A DNA stretch of 64,000 nt. Source: Styela clava. Lineage: Eukaryota; Chordata; Ascidiacea; Stolidobranchia; Styelidae. The notes below the pieces were generated by a model. That model was not told the origin of the DNA, searched no databases, and was given only the letters and a program-made list of their open reading frames with translations. This document shows, in pieces, positions 48,328 through 60,309 of this stretch. The stretch is from NCBI RefSeq assembly GCF_964204865.1, contig NC_135256.1, positions 22,534,703 through 22,598,702 on the forward strand, read 5' to 3'. Position 1 is the first letter of the stretch. Every line of letters starts with the position of its first letter. Position numbers and translations under genes: made by a program.

Positions 48328-51300
48328 CTAACCTATAAAATGTCAAATTCAAGTTTTTAATTGAATTGAATGACATGGTGATGTGGAACGATAAATATTT
48401 AATGCACGATTTTTACTACAATATAATTACTCAAAATTTTTTGTTATAATTATTTTTTTTGTTATATTATGATCTCAAGTTTACTTACGTGTCAGATCTT
48501 TTGGTGCTAAAACGATAAAATATGAATTAATAAAATACATAAACTTCAAACGGAATATTTTCATCCCCAAACTTGTTTTGAATAATTCCTGAATTTTAAA
48601 ATGTTTTGAATTGTAAAGAACATATTCAATGCGAATACTAATTTCGCCTGAATGACAAATTGTAAAATGTCAGGAATACATTTCATGTTGTTTGTCTGAC
48701 TTGATGTATATATACTTTAAAATATACAGTACTATAATAATAATATTTAATTGCGTGCACTTACGACATGGTGGCAGGAAACAAACTGAATTTCTTTTAT
48801 CGCTTCCTTCACAGAATGAAGACGGCACTGTTTGTCCATTTAACATGCATGACCTTTTTTCATTTCTCAAACTCAGCCCACAGATCGCTCCACATGGTCT
48901 ATTCTGTCGCCAAGTGCCCCAGTTAGCCCCCGTTCCACCATCTAGAATGGAACGAATTTTAAACATAGTCTGTACTCATTACCCGGAATGTGATGGTATG
49001 TATTTGCACTTATGCACTTACGACATGGTGGCAGAAAACAAACTGAATTTCTTTTATCGCTTCCTTCACAGAATGAAGACGGCACTGTTTGTCCATTTAA
49101 CATGCATGACCTTTTTTCATTTCTCAAACCCAGCCCACAGGTCGCTCCACATGGTCTATTCTGTCGCCAAGTGCCCCAGTTAGCCCCCGTTCCACCATCT
49201 AGAATGGAACGAATTTTAAACATAGTCTGTACTCATTACCCGGAATGTGATGGTATGTATTTGTAATAAGAAGGGGACGTAGCGTTTGGACCACATCGGC
49301 TTGTACAAAAACTGGCGCTGTAATGTTAATGTAAATTCGATAATTACGATTAAAAGGATAACAAACGTCTAGACGTCTACCAACAAAAAACGTTTTTTTG
49401 AACTATTGAAATCTAAAATGGTGCCTTCAACAGGCATCCTGTTTTTAAGAGTAAGATAGTTTCTGTGAAATGAATTGGACAAATGAAGATTCCTACCGCC
49501 TTCTGGACATTTAGCAACCGCTCTCCCCAAAGGACTGTTTTGTCTGGCGTAGGCTTTGAACACATTTATCTGATCTTTTCTCCAATTTGAGTTAGGTCCT
49601 GACTTCGGACATAAACTGTCGATGTAAAGTAGATCGAGCTGACACAAATGCTTCCGAGGAATGTTAGGAATCGTTCTGGGCGTAGAAAATTTATATGATA
49701 ACAATTCAGTCACATTAACATGGGAATCAATTTATAAAACAAAAAATAAAGTTGTAATCAATACCCTGCATATTTTGTCAGCAGCAGCTTTAAGATTTCT
49801 TCCATTCCCCTCAACCACGTGCAAAAAAACAATTTAGACCAATTTAGAAAGAAATGTACTACAAACTTCTGGATTGTCAATTATGAAGAGAAAATTACAA
49901 TTAACAATGGAAACCAGTAATGTTACACTCCAAAATAATGCTCTGAATGTTGTCATGCAATTCTTGGCCAATACTATTAAATTTTTTATATATATTCAAA
50001 ATACCCCTAATTCTGTGTGGTGTGATAGTTAGTTATCGGTGCGTTTGAGCTGAATTATTATATCCGCAAGATGCTGCTCTTAGATGACCTATTTATGCTT
50101 CTCTTTAGCGCACAATACTATTTTCGTGATACAGTACTGTCTACTCTACACTCTACAGTTTGTGGGGAGAAAAAAACAACTATTCACGATGAGGAGAAGG
50201 CCTTGTGCGTTGTACAAAATTGATCGTTTACATTCTTGTGTGTGAAATATGTATTGAACTAAGCTTCTTCTGAGATTTGCTTGTTTTCAATTATTTAGTA
50301 TTACTGTTACTGCATTGAATTTTGAATGATGACGTTTGGAAAACTAGTTGTTTACAACAGGGCATTTATATGTAGTCGTAGTTCAGTAAAAATTTAGCCC
50401 TTGTCCATAAAGAGAATGGAACGGTCTATAAAGAGCGTTGGATTAACATAATTTTTTGTAAACCAAGGAATTTTGGGTTATACTTATAAACTTTTCAAAA
50501 CATCATCCTATTGGAGACGAAAATAGTGAATGAAATGATGAGTGAAATACGCACTATTGTTCTGATCATACTTCTACATTGGATATTGCTGAATCTACAG
50601 AATCAGCTTCCCTAACTCCTTTAAGGTAGTATTAAAAATACTTCAATTATATCAAATCATACAACTTCACCTGCAATACGAATAATGGTCCTGTAGAAAA
50701 ATAGAAATCGATTTTGCATCAAATCTTTGTAAAGACCGGTATTGTCCTCTGAATAGTCTTACATTTCGATCTACGCATAATAAAAAATTGCTCTGCGCTT
50801 GTCGTTTCATTCGCAGATGTTTTTCGTCCATCAAGTCAGAATCTATTGATCTTTTTTTCTTCCCAGGAGGACCTTACATTTACAGAGAATCATTTACAAT
50901 CATTTGGTCATATAAAATGAAATTGTACAGGGCTCCATGATACATATTTAATTTATGTGTAGGTGCAAGCTATTTGCAGTGAGTCTTTCATTTTACTTTG
51001 TGTCTTCCATGATGTTGACACAAGCACTATAAATAGAGCCGTCTGAATATTAACATGATCCACTATTTACTAATGTAAGTTTCCATACAATTAAAAAAAG
51101 AATTTCCATATTTTTTATATTTGTATTGGATGTTAAGATTATATCAAATTTTCCTAATATATAATCAACAGGAGTTATATAACGCTTACTCCAACATCCG
51201 TCTGAGTCCCATTGACATATGCATTTCGCAGTAGACTGTCGAAAAACTGAATCGGCGTTTAAGAGTAAAGGTAGCGCACCAATCCAGCAGCTAGCTTCGT

Positions 51301-53425
51301 CATTGTCTCCACTAAAATATTAGGATAGTTATGGTGATGTAATGACACAGAAACAAGGTATACAACTCAACTCATCGATCAAAACTATGATACATGCGGA
51401 AACGTAAAAATGTGTATATTAGAACTATATTAGAGACGAGACGAGAACGTACAACAAAACACAAAAAAAGATAGTTTTGGGGTCAGATAGTAGGTATTTG
51501 ATTATTAATACAATACTTTAAATATGCGCATAATTGATCGAAATATTCCTCTCATTAATATACTAAGAAAAATAATAAAAAATGGGTGCTCCCGAAATAT
51601 GTGCACCAAGATGCCGTACAATCTGATAACTCTAACCTAGTACATATACTATGTTCAGGTTGTGCGGCATCTTGGTGCACATATTTCGGAAGCACCCATA
51701 TGTGCACCAAGATGGCGCACAATCTGAATATAGTATATGTACTAAGTTAGGGTTATCAGGTTGTACGCCATCTCTGTGCACAAACTTCTGGAGCGCCAAA
51801 AATTGAACTATTGTTTTTTGTACCTGGCCTTGGCCTTGGCCTTACCTACTTGGAAAAAATAACGGTAACAACTTGGTTGTTTGTTAGTTGTTTACTGGTC
51901 TGCGCGTTGGTAAGTAATCAACGCGATTCGCAATCACATAACGCAAAAACGGTTGGTTGATTGCTAAGGCGTTAAGATCGTCCTTTCTTGTTTACGTATT
52001 CCGTTTAGTTTGAGCGCGGGCTTATTTACATAAAAGTTCCACTGCAAGAGTAAATAAGTAAATAAACATCACTGTTTCATATTTAGTATGCAGCATGTAA
52101 GGCACAAAGTTTTTTTTTCAGATATTTGCTGGTATCAGTGGGCCACCCTCTATTGTCGTTCAATATCACTTCACCTAATCTTCCAAATACCGCGACAGGG
52201 GAGCCTGTAGTGTCAACCTTAATTAATCAGATCGACTAACAGATGAGGCGCCAACAAATTGAGTGTTAACGATGTGACACGTTTTGGCGGCCCATCTGTG
52301 CTGTCGAGTGTATGAGTCGGCGAATCGTCGCCTAAAGAAAAGGAAAAAAAAAGAAAATAGACTAGGAATAGAATATAGGAGACTGTGACTTAATATTATA
52401 CTGTTAATAAATATCTCAGAACCTAAAGACTGTGACACTTTATCTGATAAAGAAGATATAAAGAAAGTATAGCACACCGTACTAAGACGTTAAAGGGAAG
52501 AAGAACGATAGCCAACGGTACGGCCCCTGCATTGGGTTACTGTACATGTCTTCCGCGTATCTTTGATGATCCTCCGGGTTCTTGACTGCAATCAGTGATT
52601 ATCTGGTATGATCTGACTCCAATCAGAAAGCAGTTCTTTTTGTCTTGGGGTCACCGAATGCAGGGACCGTACCGACGCGCGATCGTTTCTTCTTCCCTTT
52701 CTTAACGTCTCAGTACGGTGTGCTATACTTTCTTTAATATATATTCTCATATATTAGACAGCACAGATGGGCCGCCAAAACTTGTCACATCGTTAACACT
52801 CATTTTGTTGTCGCCCCACCTGTTCAGTCGATCTAAGTAAGGTTGACACTACAGGCTCCGCTGTCGCGGTATTCGCAAGATTAGGTGAAGTGATATTGAA
52901 CGACAATAGAGGGTGGCCCCCTGATACCAGCATATTTACTCACAAGCAGATGATGTTCTTGACAGCATTATACCATTTGCTATCTCTAATAACGCTGTCG
53001 ACTACACTTTGAAGTGAAGGTATTATCCCAAAGTTGGCTCGATTGAGTTGCTGGCATTTTCCAAAGAAATCAGCTAGTTGAAAATCTAATTCAGGTACAT
53101 TTCTCTTTTTCCGAGCTCCGCTGCTTTGGCATGCTGGGTTGAAGCATTCGGTAAAAAATTGCGTTTGTTACTATTCTTTAAAAGCTGTAGCTTATTTATT
53201 TTAGATAATGCGTTGCATGCCTAATACAAGTACACTTATGAAGGAGCAATTGCACAGAACAGTGAAATATTAGTTAATGAATTTAGTTGCAATTCATCCA
53301 AATTTTGTCCATTTGAAATAAAATTGTTCAAGTAATAAATATTCACGATAATAAGTCTTACCTTCCCCGACTCCATGCAAAGCCGTAAGCACCACCAGGA
53401 ATGCAATACTTGTTATGATTCTCAT
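48328..53425 (-). CDS. T2: secreted protein, novel N-module, two TSP1 domains
   Basis: Exons in transcript order: 53425-53362, 53133-52944, 51311-51190, 49858-49765, 49675-49497, 49198-49022, 48941-48765, 48506-48489, then a last exon near 48332. Phases 1,2,1,2,1,1,1,1 repeat those of T3. The product is about 341 residues if the last acceptor gives R-stop (TAG 48330-48328). Using the AG 5 nt further would instead add a basic tail. Domains: signal peptide (IAFLVVLTALHGVG), dibasic ARKKR soon after the cleavage region, the N-module shared with T3 and T1 (IPSLQSVV, RDSKWY, ASCWI, CICQWD, LYIDSLC), then two TSP1 repeats (NWGTW, GLRNEKRSC) at residues about 217-275 and 276-334. The exon at 49858-49765 is assigned by its W..G pattern and fitting phases; it is the least certain. 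Confidence 0.8.
48765..49198 (-). repeat. 257 bp tandem duplication of a TSP1 exon in T2
   Basis: Exons 49198-49022 and 48941-48765 are both 177 nt and almost identical, as is the intron with its branch and acceptor region. The repeat period is 257 bp. Visible protein differences are CGAT to CGAI and GLGL to GLSL. This is a very young exon duplication that keeps phase 1-1. Confidence 0.9.
51584..51797. mobile_element. compound palindromic MITE in T2 intron 3
   Basis: It reads GGGTGCTCCCGAAATATGTG to a reverse-complementary CACATATTTCGGAAGCACCC. A second copy of the arm (ATGTGCACCAAGATGG) follows at once and closes with CTTCTGGAGCGCC. It looks like two head-to-tail or nested copies of the family seen at 23592-23701. 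The flanks are A-rich, so the target duplication is not certain. Confidence 0.75.
52123..52936. mobile_element. 814 bp foldback element next to a T2 splice donor
   Basis: Two inverted arms of about 390 bp, for example ggtatcagtgggccaccctc at 52131 against its complement ending near 52928. Inner parts match too: gtatagcacaccgtactaag near 52469 pairs with a segment near 52710-52730. A central stretch of roughly 130 bp is unpaired. The right arm ends about 7 bp from the GTGAGT donor of exon 53133-52944. No transposase frame is present, and target duplication is hard to define because the palindrome runs into the flanks. Confidence 0.85.
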
Positions 53426-53429
53426 ACTT

Positions 53430-56122
53430 TTGTTTGCGATGCCCGGTGAACTTCAAGTAATCTATACTGTTTGCAACTGTGCATTATATCAGGATAATCA
53501 GTCGGTTTAAGAAAAAGGCAATAGAGAAAAAAATCTCTACGCTACCAAAAATATTCATGATATAAGATAAATTTTATGATAAATATAATGCGATTGGGTT
53601 GTTGTCAGTATGGTCCTCAAAATTTTATTTGGGGAGGGGGTTTCAAATTTGGGGGTGATAGATATTTTGTTATCAGTGATAAAAATATTTATAACTCATA
53701 AAAATGTGTTATGTATTTAACTGATCATTTTCAGCGGCATATGAGCCACTTTCTGAATAATCAAATACATTTCTATTTACTTTAGGAATTATAGTATGGT
53801 GTAACACCTAAAAATTAGGGGAGGTGTTTGAAATTTTAGTGTGGGTGTTCACCCCCCATAAGAGGGAGGGGGGGGGGGTAGGAAAATCACTGAATATTAT
53901 TGAAAATATTTTGGCATTAGACGATATGCCACATGGCATTGGGTCGTGGTACGTATATGTATTCATGTTCTATTGCTTTACTTTTTGGAAATATTGACAT
54001 TGGCATATTTTTATTGTTGTGTTATTTTGTTTAATCTATAAAATATTCCAACAGCTTCGGCTATTATTTTCTGTAAATTTACCCGTTATACAAACCCGAA
54101 GTCCCATTGTAAAGTTAGCAATGCATTTCATTTTATCGTATGTCATCTGCGGCTTCCGAGATAGAGTGAATGTATATATATTTATATATTATGTATTTAT
54201 TGGACTAATTGAAATTGTTTGAAAGGTAATGAATGAAGTTAATGAATACTCAGCAGGTTTATTCCTCAACACCAAAATAGACTTGGGTGTTGCAAATTGA
54301 CTGAAAGGTATTTTATGGGAACTACGTAGTATTGTTTACAAGTTTCGTTTTATCTTTCGTGTATCGCAAACTTGCTTGTTGCAAAAACATTTGCGGCGGT
54401 ATGTAAAAAGTACCTACTTCAAAAAATTAAAAACATTTTTATGCAATATTACTTTTTTAATTAACTCCAAGTACTTGTAAGTTATAATAGTTAAAATCGT
54501 ATGTTTATTGAGGACGGAGAGGTGTTGATCATAAACGATCTGCACAATTTTTGCGTCTTTTGTATTCAATAAAACATGAAAAGAATATTTCTCTTTATAA
54601 CACTAAAAGCCTTCTTTTTTCAAACAAAATGGTTTATACGACAGAAGTATAGTTTTGCTTTGATATATATGTGTTGACGCATGAACAGGAGATAAAAAAT
54701 GCATTTTGGCTCCATTTATGTATGATTCACAAAACGAAAGCTTTGTTTGAAAGTATTTATCCTGCATGTTGTATTTAATATTTTATCAGCTAATCAATGA
54801 TTTGTGGTAAGATAAGCCTTTAAATTAAAACAACAAAAATAATAATTTGTTCAAATGCGTCACGTAACTTGCAAACGGGACTTTCCACATTAAACATTTC
54901 TGTTATAATTATTGAACCTATGAATATTGCATATAAAATAAATTTGGAAATATTTGCTTGTCATGGTACCAGGCCGCACCAACGATTGCAATAAGTTATT
55001 TTTGAACATCGAAATCTGCAAAACTTAATGAGACAGCAAATATTGCTTTTTTCCATGCGATATAATATTTAGATATTCTTTCAACAGGATCTTTTTGTGC
55101 AGCAAACTTTGAAATCAGGCATGCGCTAGGCTTCACCAACGATCGCAATAAGTTATTTTTAAACATCAAAATCTGCAAAAATATCAATTATACAGCACAT
55201 GTTTCTGTGTTTTTCCATTGTGATCTTCTGTTTAGATATTCTTAACAGAATTTTCGTGCGCGCGTAATAGCTTGTCCAATCTGTTAAGCAACAAATGAGA
55301 TAGTGTTGATCATGATGTTTAACAAGTGATCTTCAGATTTGTGATTCCCGCGAGTTTTGTTATCCTGAATTTAAATCCTGAACTGAAATATGCAATTAAT
55401 GCGATTTAAATTTATTTGTTCCCTAAATTATCTATAACACTACCACGAGTATTTCAAATTGAGAAATGAGCATAGACATAGTTTAATTTGAGTCATTTAG
55501 CCCGACCCTACATGTCTAACAGCCTCGTCAACAATGCTTTTTCAAATCTTGTAATAGAGGTCAACTCCATACTGTGGAAGTGTAGATTGATAATGTAAAT
55601 CACAGATGCATCCTCAGGATATTCGAAACAATTTCAATTCTAGTTCTAGTAATTCATCAATCAATTGCGAAAGATTCTAGAGCCAGCTATGCTGCAGCAA
55701 ATATATGATAATGTTGTCCAGTGAAGACAGATCATCCTAATTTGAGAGCAGATAAAATGGAATACAAACATGGTTACCAACTGACACAAATTGTCCACCA
55801 TAATGTTTTATTTACCAGAAAAATATTATATACAAATACAATGCAGAAACAATCTAGATTTGAATGTACAGATCTTTAGGCAAATTTTCTGCAAGAAATT
55901 GCGTTTAGTTGGTATTGATCAGTTAGTGACTCGTCCAAGTGGTAGAATATAATTGTTATGTACGTCGTGTCTTGCTAGTCGGTGTACAGGGCTTCTAATA
56001 AATTAATCGTCTCCATGGTACTATTTTAGTTGTGGTACATGATTGAATGATATATGTTTCGACCTTGATATGGTAGTGACTTAGCAAGTATGTATAGTTC
56101 TTTTAAAAACAGAAACCATTTT
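53430..56122. other. intergenic between T2 and T1, with repeats
   Basis: No exon seen. G-rich runs occur at 53630-53660 and near 53865-53880 (a run of twelve G). At about 54970-55255 two imperfect copies of a 157 bp unit stand in tandem (caccaacgattgcaataag at 54977, caccaacgatcgcaataag at 55134). Confidence 0.5.
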
Positions 56123-58314
56123 CTACATGTATTGACGGCATTTTGATTTCACACATGTACGGTATTGGCGTGGTTGAGGACTTCTGCAGTAGCTATTAGA
56201 AACCACTTTTCCAGTCATCGTCTGGCAGTGCTGTTCCCACCAGATGCCTTCTTTCTTACAAATCGTGCTACATCCCTTAGTTGGTTTGTAAACACCACCC
56301 CACTTGTATACTAAAAATACAGTGAAAGAATTGATGTGGAATTTATCATTTCCTTGCAAATACTTAAATACTGGAACAATCTATTGAAATACATTATTGT
56401 ATACCATATGAAGACAAATTTAAAGATTTTACGTAATATTCAATTTCAGCCACAAAACATTGTATATATTTAGTTGATCGAATCATCATAATATTTTATC
56501 AATATGTTACATTTAAAACTTACGTGGTGCACAGACATTGAGTATTTTGAACATAGGACTGTCGGTCCGTGTTGCAGCTCGGTACACTGCAGCCAGATCT
56601 CTTTCTTCCCTGAAATTACAAAATGTATTTGTGCTATGCTTGTGGTTGTGATAATTTTTTGAATAAATGAAGATACAAGAGAGAACGGTCAAAAATAAGG
56701 ATATAGCTTATAGCACGACATGTGTATACACTTTAAAGAAATACAACGAATCGGTACAACGAATCGGAAGTATGAACTAAAATAGCCAGACCTTTCGTAT
56801 GAAGAATGCTTCCTTAGCAATATTGTGATTGATTCTCCATCCACTCGTCGAAGCGAAGGATACTGGCGAATGAACTTGCTGTTCACGGAATTTTTGGTAA
56901 TGCAACTCGATAACTTTTCTGGAGATCGAGACGTCGATTTGTATGCTCGTTTTGAACGCGAATTCCAAGAAGTGTATCCGGGTACTTCTGCAATCAGCCC
57001 AATGAATACATTGTAATAGACGCAGAGATTCCAATTCCTAATTTAAACTTGCCGAAATATAACGATTTTTAACCAATACATATACCTACATATCATATGG
57101 CAGTCGGTTAGCAAACATTTGAATGAGTAAAGTTCATTTATCATGTTATAGGTATACATTCAATAAATAATAATGTAGAGAGGAATACCCAAAAGCATTG
57201 ATATATTATAAATACAATTCGGAGCAAAACGATCCAAAAATACGACAGAAAATGTTTGGGTGTGAACCAAGGCGCCTTTCATATAGCCTACATGGATTTC
57301 AAACAAAGAAGGCACAAAATTTCCATTTGTATTGAATGATTATAGTACAGCTATGTTTAGTGCATAGCTGCCCATTTGTTTTTCCTAAACACGAAGAACA
57401 AGTTGTACCAAGATTTAACACGTACGAACTAATACTTCTCTGTTGAACTTCAAATACGTTTGGTATTTAAAACAGTTTTTGTGTTTTCATAAGATGATAC
57501 CGACTTGACTTGACACAAATCCGTTGGAAGATAATACCTGATTTAGTATTATGTCAGTTACCTTAAATGTAATTATCTAAACAGATCTATCTACTGCTTT
57601 TTTACAACACCTTCAACTTACTCATCATCTTGAGAGCATGTTCAGTAATACACGTTGTTGTTGGTATATGTAGAGGGGAGGTAGTCTTTATCAAATACTT
57701 CAGTTGTCTGTTCCAGCAAGTTGCAGTATCTAGAGATCCACTAAAAATAGTAATATGCAATCACAGTTTAGATTAGAAAAACGATCCATATGTCCACTCC
57801 AATAATTTACTAAAACTATAAACGCATGGGGAAAAGCGCAGAAAGCCACGTAAGCACAAAGTCTACCTTTGAATTTTAGCACTTCTATTTCAGGTCAAGT
57901 CTTTTGTGAAACTTACACACAAACCCGTCTTTTCGTTTCAATGAACCATTTGCTATCTCGTAATGTGAATTCAACAGCACTTCGTAGTGAAGGAAATATT
58001 TTTGTTGCTACCAAATGACGACACCTTGAGAAGAAATCCGATAGCTCCATATCAACATCCAAACCTGCTGCCCTTTTCTTTCTGACACCATAATGGCAAC
58101 CTAAAACAAAGTTGTCATAATATATAATGAGAAGGATGAAAATATTTGACTTGACCAATCTAATGCTAATAATATGCAGTTTTCAATATCTCTACCAGGG
58201 AAATTATTGCCCAATTTACATTTACCCTTTTTACTTGGATTCCCACTTACCTTGAGTTACGGCAAAAATTTCGACCAACACCAAATACAGAACAAAAAGT
58301 TCAATCTTTGCCAT
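56123..58314 (-). CDS. T1: third paralog, novel N-module and diverged TSP1; middle unresolved
   Basis: Recognisable exons: 58314-58251 (signal peptide, ELFVLYLVLVEIFA), 58100-57917 (YGVRKKRAAG, SDFF, PSLRSAV, RDSKW), 57740-57622 (TATCW), 56609-56524 (DLAAVYRAATR), 56310-56123 (TSP1, stop TAG 56125-56123). The first three share the phases of T2 and T3. The 57740 exon ends in phase 1 while the 56609 exon needs phase 2, so an exon equivalent to T3 44182-43987 must lie between. The first half of the next exon, present in T2 and T3, is also missing or too diverged to see. In exon 3 the CIC.WD...CW motif is lost. The TSP1 keeps six cysteines but has WGGVY for the usual tryptophan ladder. It may be a fast-evolving gene or one that is decaying. 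A TATA-like TTATAAGG lies about 70 bp upstream. Confidence 0.65.
56777..57034. other. block open in several frames, unassigned
   Basis: Inside the long intron of T1, about 260 bp of less AT-rich sequence is open in one plus frame (ending SAISPMNTL) and in two overlapping minus frames. The minus reading contains RRVDGESI and RKHSSYERSGYF. I recognise no family. It may be a piece of a transposon or a retroposed gene, and it does not fit T1 in phase. Confidence 0.3.
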
Positions 58315-58319
58315 AATTA

Positions 58320-59712
58320 GTTTGATCGGTTTATTGCAGACGCTGCAAGCTCTGAATGAGTTCTCCAATTTGTCAACAGTTCCTTATAACTAAGACGAAA
58401 TTGCTCTTATTCTTTTAAACATAAACTGCTTGTGTGAATTTTATGAAAAAAAATATCATGATATGCAAGTTTCGCGTGTGATTCAAAGATAGGGATCTTA
58501 CAAGACCTATTGGCAACCCATAGTCTGTTATCGAGTATGAGAAAAACAAATATTTCGACAAAGTTTATTCAAAAAATCGCTTTGCATTCACGAGTTTGTC
58601 AATGTTTGTGTCCTATTAGTTGACCCTAAAATAGCTTTTTTTCTGAATTGTTACAAATCACCTCTACATAACACTGTATTTGAAATATGCATTTATACCC
58701 GGAATTTACATTTTGTTCAGACGCTAATTTATCCGAAAACAATGGAAAGAATAGGTGATGTGTTGAATTGATATCTAGCATCAACATTCTTTTCCATGTC
58801 ATATTCGCATTTAGTAGAGCACGTACGCCTTTAGTGGTACCGACGTATCACCATCTATAGTTTTCAAAAGTCATGGTTTCGATCGCGCTTCTTAATTTTA
58901 TTACAAAGTTATTTTTAACTTCTATTCAAGCACGCATATAAAAATTTTTTTTATCATTTTTAGGACTTTCCATTTTGAATTTGATCGGACTTTAAAAGAT
59001 CTATATTTGAATTCTCAGAATTGCTTTGTGTTTTGTTTCATAAAAAGCCCGTTTTCTGATTTTCTCTCGCAAAGCATCGTGACGAGACGGTATGCGAGCT
59101 GTCTAAATTTTAAATACTGCGGATTAGCAAAATATGCATATACTAGATAAAATCATTCAAAAATTTCATTTGATCCGTGATATTCTGTTTTTTTTTTTGA
59201 GTCAGGCTTGTACCAATACAATCTTGACATGCAAAAAACATCCACGGGCTATAATATCGCACGTCAAAATCCTTTTTCATTTGATACGGTGCAGCCACAA
59301 AATATGAATTTGTAAAAAAAATAATAAAGTTTACAAATTGTGAGGTTGATATTTTAAAAATTTCGAGTGAAAATCTGCGCCATTTCTTTATTATAAAAAA
59401 TTGTACACTATTTAAAACATAAGTTGTAAAACTGGTTTAATGCGCCATGACCTTAAAATGGATTCATGGATTCTCTTCGCAAATTTCTAGGGAGTTTTGT
59501 TCAAAGCAATTTACATGCAATAATTGTTATCAGAATTGTTATTCGGAGATGTATGATTGAAGATTTAATTTTTTTCGTATTTCCTCGCGTTTTCTCTCGC
59601 CCTGTCTCTTTTCTGCTATTATAAAAAGTTGCAAATTGAACGTTATTCTCCTTATTTCATCGATAATGCTGATGTGGTTTTCTGCGCGCGTATTGGTATT
59701 TAGTTTATATCA
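58320..59712. other. upstream of T1, no gene recognised
   Basis: AT-rich sequence with no exon, repeat or transposon end that I can support. Confidence 0.4.
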
Positions 59713-60144
59713 ATGGCTATCTTAGGTAAAAAAAAACTTGGTATATTAGATTCGGAAAGTTCAGCGACTCGCATGAGTTCAGTTATGACAACAGAGGTAA
59801 GCATGACCAAAAATTTATTCTGAGTTACTTCCCGACCCTCGGTCAATTCAAAATTGGGTTTTAGGCATAAAAACCAAATATATATATGTGCTGAAATTCC
59901 GATTCGGGAAGTTTTCTACTGATTTGCATGCCTGGAATCATTGTCTCGAATTGTTTCAGGTCTCTTGACAAGTAGTAAAGCTCAAAATTCAAATGAGAAA
60001 TTCTAAATTTGTATTTCACAGATATTTAATTTAAAAATTTTGTCGAAGGCCAAAAAGCAACGACGTGTCACGGACAAAGTTAGGTTTAAATATACAAAGG
60101 ATCAGCTATGTACGGATGGTATCGAGATCTTTAATAACAAGTAA
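59713..60144 (+). CDS. possible small two-exon gene, unknown function
   Basis: Exon 59713-59796 (28 codons, start ATGGCT, ends GAG before a GTAAGC donor) joins in phase 0 to 60022-60144 (acceptor TTTCACAG, 40 codons and TAA). The product of 68 residues has a Ser/Thr-rich first half and a basic second half (KAKKQRRVTDKVRFKY). Both splice sites are good. A second donor-like GTAAAT overlaps the stop (AACAA then GTAAAT), so the gene may continue to the right, where the retrotransposon begins within 200 bp. I recognise no family. Confidence 0.4.
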
Positions 60145-60309
60145 ATCACTAAAATGTTATCTCCGCAAATTCTGTATTTTATCTACCCGGCCCTAAATAT
60201 TGTTACGATATGACGTAATATACCCTCAAGCGCCTCAAGTTTGTTTTTTCATTAACCTGTAGTCAGTGTAGCAAACCTGATTGTTTGCCACATTGCCTGA
60301 TCTGTGAGC

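Noticed and set aside
48692-49266. long plus-strand frames opposite the TSP1 exons
   Set aside because: Antisense shadows kept open by the duplicated exon; the minus strand has the TSP1 cysteines and splice sites.
52223-52477. 84-codon frame as a transposase
   Set aside because: It is inside the arm of the foldback element and has no transposase motif.
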